Source of the DNA: Campylobacteraceae bacterium
GTDB taxonomy: Bacteria; Campylobacterota; Campylobacteria; Campylobacterales; Sulfurospirillaceae
Length of the DNA: 7,691 nucleotides
NCBI GenBank assembly: GCA_027011025.1
Contig: JALVAU010000273.1
Span: 1 to 7,691, forward strand
Reading direction: 5' to 3'
Shown here: one piece after another, positions 6,186 through 7,691 of the stretch
How positions within the stretch are numbered: position 1 is the stretch's first letter
Layout of the letters: each line of letters opens with the position of its first letter
Position numbers and translations under genes: made by a program
Notes under the pieces: generated by a model
Seen by the model: only the letters and a program-made list of their open reading frames with translations
What the model was told of the DNA's origin: nothing
Database searches by the model: none

Positions 6186-7203
6186 AATGTATTATCTCAT
6201 CGAGTATCTTAGTAAAAGGTAGCACTTTTGTAGCACCACCACGCTGTGCTGCCTCTTTTGGCATTCCATAAACAACAGCACTCTCATGACTCTCCGCTAG
6301 TGTATATGCTCCCGCCTTTTTAAGAGCCACCATACCATCTGCACCATCATCACCTATTCCTGTAAGCTCCACAGCTAAGATATTTTTTACAGGAAGCATA
6401 TCAGCTGCAGAAAAAAACATCTCATCAACAGATGGAGTAAAAAAACGCTCTCGTGTATTTGGTGAGAGCACACAAGTATAATGCTTTAGTTTTTTACGAA
6501 AATGAAGGTGCTTGCCACCTTTTGCAATAATAACTCTTGATCTTTTTAATTCTAGACCATTATCTGCTTCAAGGACTTCTACTTTAGAGAGCTTATCAAG
6601 CCGTTTTGCAAAGTTTGCTGTAAATTCTTCTGGCATATGTTGCACAACACATAAAGCATGTGGATAATTCTGTGGTAAGTTTTTGCATATAGCTTCTATG
6701 AGTCTTGGTCCTCCCGTTGAAGCTCCTATCAAGACAAACTTCATATCTATATCTATATCGATACCAATTATTTTTTTTGAGGGTATAAATTGTTTTTGCT
6801 CTATCTTTTTTGGAAGCACTTGAAGTACTTTTTTTACTTTTTGCAAAATCTCTTTAGAAATTTTAGCAATTTCTACACTATTCTTTGGTTTTGGAATATA
6901 ATCAATTGCACCAAGCTCAAGAGCTTGAAATGTAACATCAGCGCTTTGGCTTGTAAAAGAACTTATCATTAAAACACGAGTCGGTTTTTCTCTCATTAAA
7001 ATTTTAAGCGTCTCTATGCCGTCAAGTATAGGCATCTCTATATCAAGTGTTACAAGGGAGTAGTGTTGTGTCTTTATTTTATCAAGTGCTTCTTGCCCAT
7101 TTTTTGCAAAATCTACCACATAGCCGGCATCTTCAAGCAATTTTATAAGGTAGCGACGAATAACAGCAGAATCATCAACGACTAAGATATGTTTTTGTAT
7201 CAT
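6175..7203 (-). CDS. cheB: Chemotaxis response regulator protein-glutamate methylesterase CheB
   Basis: CheB removes methyl groups from receptor glutamates (and deamidates glutamines), opposing CheR. The 342-residue protein has a complete receiver domain (about 1-125): acidic pair D10/D11, phosphoacceptor D54 in LVTLDIEMP, S81/S82, and K105 in YIPKPKN. A linker containing GIDIDID joins it to the methylesterase domain (about 154-342), with catalytic serine S162 in GASTGG, histidine H189 in VVQHMP and aspartate D286 in TGIGDDGADG; these line up well with S164, H190 and D286 of E. coli CheB. Phosphorylation by CheA would relieve autoinhibition. The ATG shares one base with the upstream stop (TGATG at 7201-7205), and the 3' end overlaps cheR. 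Retention of the receiver domain contrasts with Campylobacter jejuni CheB, which lacks it. Confidence 0.96.
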   Translation of the reverse strand: MIQKHILVVDDSAVIRRYLIKLLEDAGYVVDFAKNGQEALDKIKTQHYSLVTLDIEMPILDGIETLKILMREKPTRVLMISSFTSQSADVTFQALELGAIDYIPKPKNSVEIAKISKEILQKVKKVLQVLPKKIEQKQFIPSKKIIGIDIDIDMKFVLIGASTGGPRLIEAICKNLPQNYPHALCVVQHMPEEFTANFAKRLDKLSKVEVLEADNGLELKRSRVIIAKGGKHLHFRKKLKHYTCVLSPNTRERFFTPSVDEMFFSAADMLPVKNILAVELTGIGDDGADGMVALKKAGAYTLAESHESAVVYGMPKEAAQRGGATKVLPFTKILDEIIHYGQ

Positions 7204-7691
7204 CAGACAAGTCCTGTTAAAAATTTTTCATTAAGCTTAACGATAATTTCATCATTATATACAATTGCACCAGAGACAATATCACTCTCTTGACTCTTAA
7301 CTTCACTAATCGCACTTTTATCCAAATAGACAATATTGTCAATATCATCCACCAAAAATGCTACAATCTTTTTATTGCTTTGAATAAATACAATCTGTGT
7401 CTCATCTGCTCGTGTTGTTACTCCCAAAAAGCTATCAAGTTTTATAACACTCACTGCTTGATGGTTCCATGTCGCTATAAACTCTACATAGTCATTTGCG
7501 GCAATAGCAGAAGAGTGCGTTTTTGCTAGTGTTTCACTCTCTATAACCTGCCTAACATGCTCCATCCCAATAGAGTATTTTTTATTTGCAAAATAAAAAA
7601 TAAGATACTCTCGATTATCTCCCGAGACTTTTTGCTGTATTATCTCTTCTTTATTTTTATCTTTTTTACTTTTTTTATTAAAATAGTAGAG
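7203..7691 (-). CDS. CheW-domain chemotaxis coupling protein, N-terminus cut by window edge
   Basis: The reading frame is open from the window edge to TGA at 7203-7205, giving 162 visible residues. An ATG at 7565 is internal: the 42 codons before it read on without a stop and include the expected start of a CheW domain, REYLIFYFANKKYSIGMEHV, so the true start lies beyond 7691. The CheW fold runs from there through KLDSFLG, QIVFIQSNKKIVAFLVDDI and the terminal NEKFLTGLV. The domain links receptors to the kinase CheA. The first visible residues form a lysine-rich linker (NKKSKKDKNKEE). The part outside could be a short N-terminus, a further CheW domain, or a larger protein. The protein ends with the CheW domain, which rules out CheV order (CheW then receiver) and a CheA with a C-terminal receiver. 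The TGATG overlap places it in one operon with cheB and cheR. Confidence 0.88.
   Translation of the reverse strand, partial: LYYFNKKSKKDKNKEEIIQQKVSGDNREYLIFYFANKKYSIGMEHVRQVIESETLAKTHSSAIAANDYVEFIATWNHQAVSVIKLDSFLGVTTRADETQIVFIQSNKKIVAFLVDDIDNIVYLDKSAISEVKSQESDIVSGAIVYNDEIIVKLNEKFLTGLV

Noticed and set aside
6771..6778. Run of eight T (A8 on the coding strand) in cheB as a possible phase-variation tract
   Set aside because: Campylobacterota contingency loci usually use longer G/C tracts. A run of eight A encoding lysines is ordinary in an AT-rich genome.

Overview
This AT-rich 7.7 kb window looks like a chromosomal segment of a free-living Campylobacterota (Epsilonproteobacteria) species, possibly Sulfurimonas-like. 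That placement is an inference from A/T-biased codon use, tight gene packing and gene content: a periplasmic di-haem peroxidase, a TlpA-type thioredoxin, and a full-length CheB that keeps its receiver domain (Campylobacter jejuni CheB lacks it). I see no tRNA, rRNA, CRISPR array, insertion sequence or prophage gene.

Layout: (1) 33-578 (+), membrane-anchored TlpA-like thiol-disulfide oxidoreductase. (2) 589-660, a large hairpin repeat that lies between convergent genes and encodes the last residues of the next gene. (3) 627-2452 (-), a two-gene unit: glycerophosphodiester phosphodiesterase (GDPD), then a di-haem cytochrome c peroxidase, coupled by an ATGA overlap. (4) 2453-2571, a divergent regulatory region with a near-consensus extended -10 promoter for the + strand. 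(5) 2572-5188 (+), a two-gene operon with an 8-base overlap: a GlpA-like FAD glycerol-3-phosphate dehydrogenase with a C-terminal BFD-type [2Fe-2S] domain, and a partner FAD/NAD-dependent oxidoreductase. (6) 5189-5354, a 166-base convergent gap with a second, diverged copy of the hairpin repeat and a weak terminator-like hairpin. (7) 5355-7691 (-), a chemotaxis adaptation unit in the order CheW-domain protein (cut by the window edge), CheB, CheR, with every junction overlapping.

The middle section reads as a small catabolic module. Cytoplasmic GDPD would release sn-glycerol 3-phosphate from glycerophosphodiesters such as phospholipid head groups, and the divergently transcribed flavoprotein pair would oxidise it to dihydroxyacetone phosphate and pass on the electrons. 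The peroxidase coupled to GDPD acts in a different compartment, so its link to this pathway is unclear. The CheB/CheR pair sets receptor methylation for chemotactic adaptation. The most notable points are the paired hairpin repeats at convergent gene ends, one of them fused into a coding sequence; the corrected TTG start of the GlpA-like protein; and the cysteine-free C-terminal domain of its partner, where the related Thermotoga-type operon has a separate DUF1667 gene.
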